The notes under the pieces were generated by a model. It had not been told where the DNA came from and did not search any database. It saw only the letters and a list, made by a program, of their open reading frames with translations. Both the position numbers and the translations under genes were made by a program. Below, in pieces: positions 63,788-64,000 of a stretch of 64,000 nucleotides of DNA (its first letter is position 1; every line of letters begins with the position of its first letter). The stretch comes from Yoonia litorea (GTDB taxonomy: Bacteria; Pseudomonadota; Alphaproteobacteria; Rhodobacterales; Rhodobacteraceae). Location: positions 1,240,001 through 1,304,000 of the forward strand of contig NZ_FOZM01000001.1 of assembly GCF_900114675.1 (NCBI RefSeq), written 5' to 3'.

Positions 63788-64000
63788 CTATTCAGAGGCT
63801 TCGGGTGACCCTTTGAAGCCGGTCGCGACAACAAATTTTTCCGAGCTGTCAGAGCGCGACGCCGGTGGTTTGACGTTCGCGACTTTCTGGAACCGGGATT
63901 TGAGGATTTTCTGCAGGTCGCCTTCTGCGCCCCCAGCAAGGACCTTTGCGACAAACGTGCCGCCCTCCTCAAGCACATCGAAGGCAAAATAGACCGCAGC
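63788..64000 (-). CDS. rlmE: 23S rRNA 2'-O-methyltransferase RlmE (5' end missing)
   Basis: The last 70 residues of an FtsJ/RrmJ-like methyltransferase: [19 protein letters not shown], then [19 protein letters not shown], a highly conserved C-terminal segment of RlmE, which methylates U2552. The 5' part is outside the window. Convergent with glpR, 5 bp between the stops. Confidence 0.9.
   Translation of the reverse strand, partial: AAVYFAFDVLEEGGTFVAKVLAGGAEGDLQKILKSRFQKVANVKPPASRSDSSEKFVVATGFKGSPEASE

Overview
The window is ordinary chromosome of an alphaproteobacterium, almost certainly a marine member of the Rhodobacteraceae (Roseobacter group). The evidence is a dmdA-acuI pair for dimethylsulfoniopropionate (DMSP), a trgA-trgB-cysK tellurite-type locus, an F1-ATPase inhibitor of the DUF1476 family, an RNase E with a large acidic insertion, a circularly permuted ssrA gene, LexA boxes of the GTTC-N7-GTTC type and two-component dctB/dctD. 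The DNA is gene-dense with moderately high GC. I see no insertion sequence, prophage, integron or CRISPR array. Both ends cut genes: a phosphomannomutase on the left and RlmE on the right.

Layout. 0-7.8 kb: a minus-strand run trgA, trgB, cysK, mscS-type channel, alaX, M35-like peptidase. 7.9-13.8 kb: cyclopropane fatty acid synthase, photolyase, a cysteine-desulfurase-like enzyme and a BCCT transporter. 13.9-18.9 kb: acuI, dmdA, a DinB protein, DUF1326 and DUF2182 in one minus-strand run, with a divergent FCD/GntR regulator and a perfect operator between. 19-28 kb: SCO protein, hemN, small envelope proteins, an SRAP protein, the tmRNA gene with its promoter and a phased 11-bp repeat array, a chromate transporter, sspB, fumC and small proteins. 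28.4-36 kb: P450 plus membrane hydrolase, ccdA, tusA, a denD-like dehydrogenase and rne. 36-41 kb: dctD, dctB, purQ, purS, purC. 41-46 kb: DUF1476, a homocysteine methyltransferase, an SOS-boxed radical SAM gene, a corrinoid protein, a small membrane protein, DUF1638 and sufE. 46-54 kb: rnd, purN, purM, tRNA-Ile2, icd, a TbpB-like lipoprotein and typA. 53.7-64 kb: two sulfotransferase-like genes, alaS, recA, then glpK, glpD, glpR and rlmE.

How the genes work together. DmdA demethylates DMSP and AcuI detoxifies acryloyl-CoA; the neighbouring GntR protein probably senses a pathway intermediate. Bmt, the corrinoid protein and DUF1638 look like parts of a split cobalamin-dependent methionine synthase. 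ssrA and sspB, which tag stalled peptides and hand them to ClpXP, lie about 2 kb apart. glpD, glpK and glpR form a glycerol module. recA and the radical SAM gene each carry a LexA box.

The most noteworthy signals are: the extended DMSP operon with its operator and an internal terminator; the 11-bp GTGTAC array beside ssrA; a DctD that lacks the sigma-54 GAFTGA loop and has a swapped Walker B; the split methionine synthase; and an SOS box in front of a SplB-like radical SAM enzyme.
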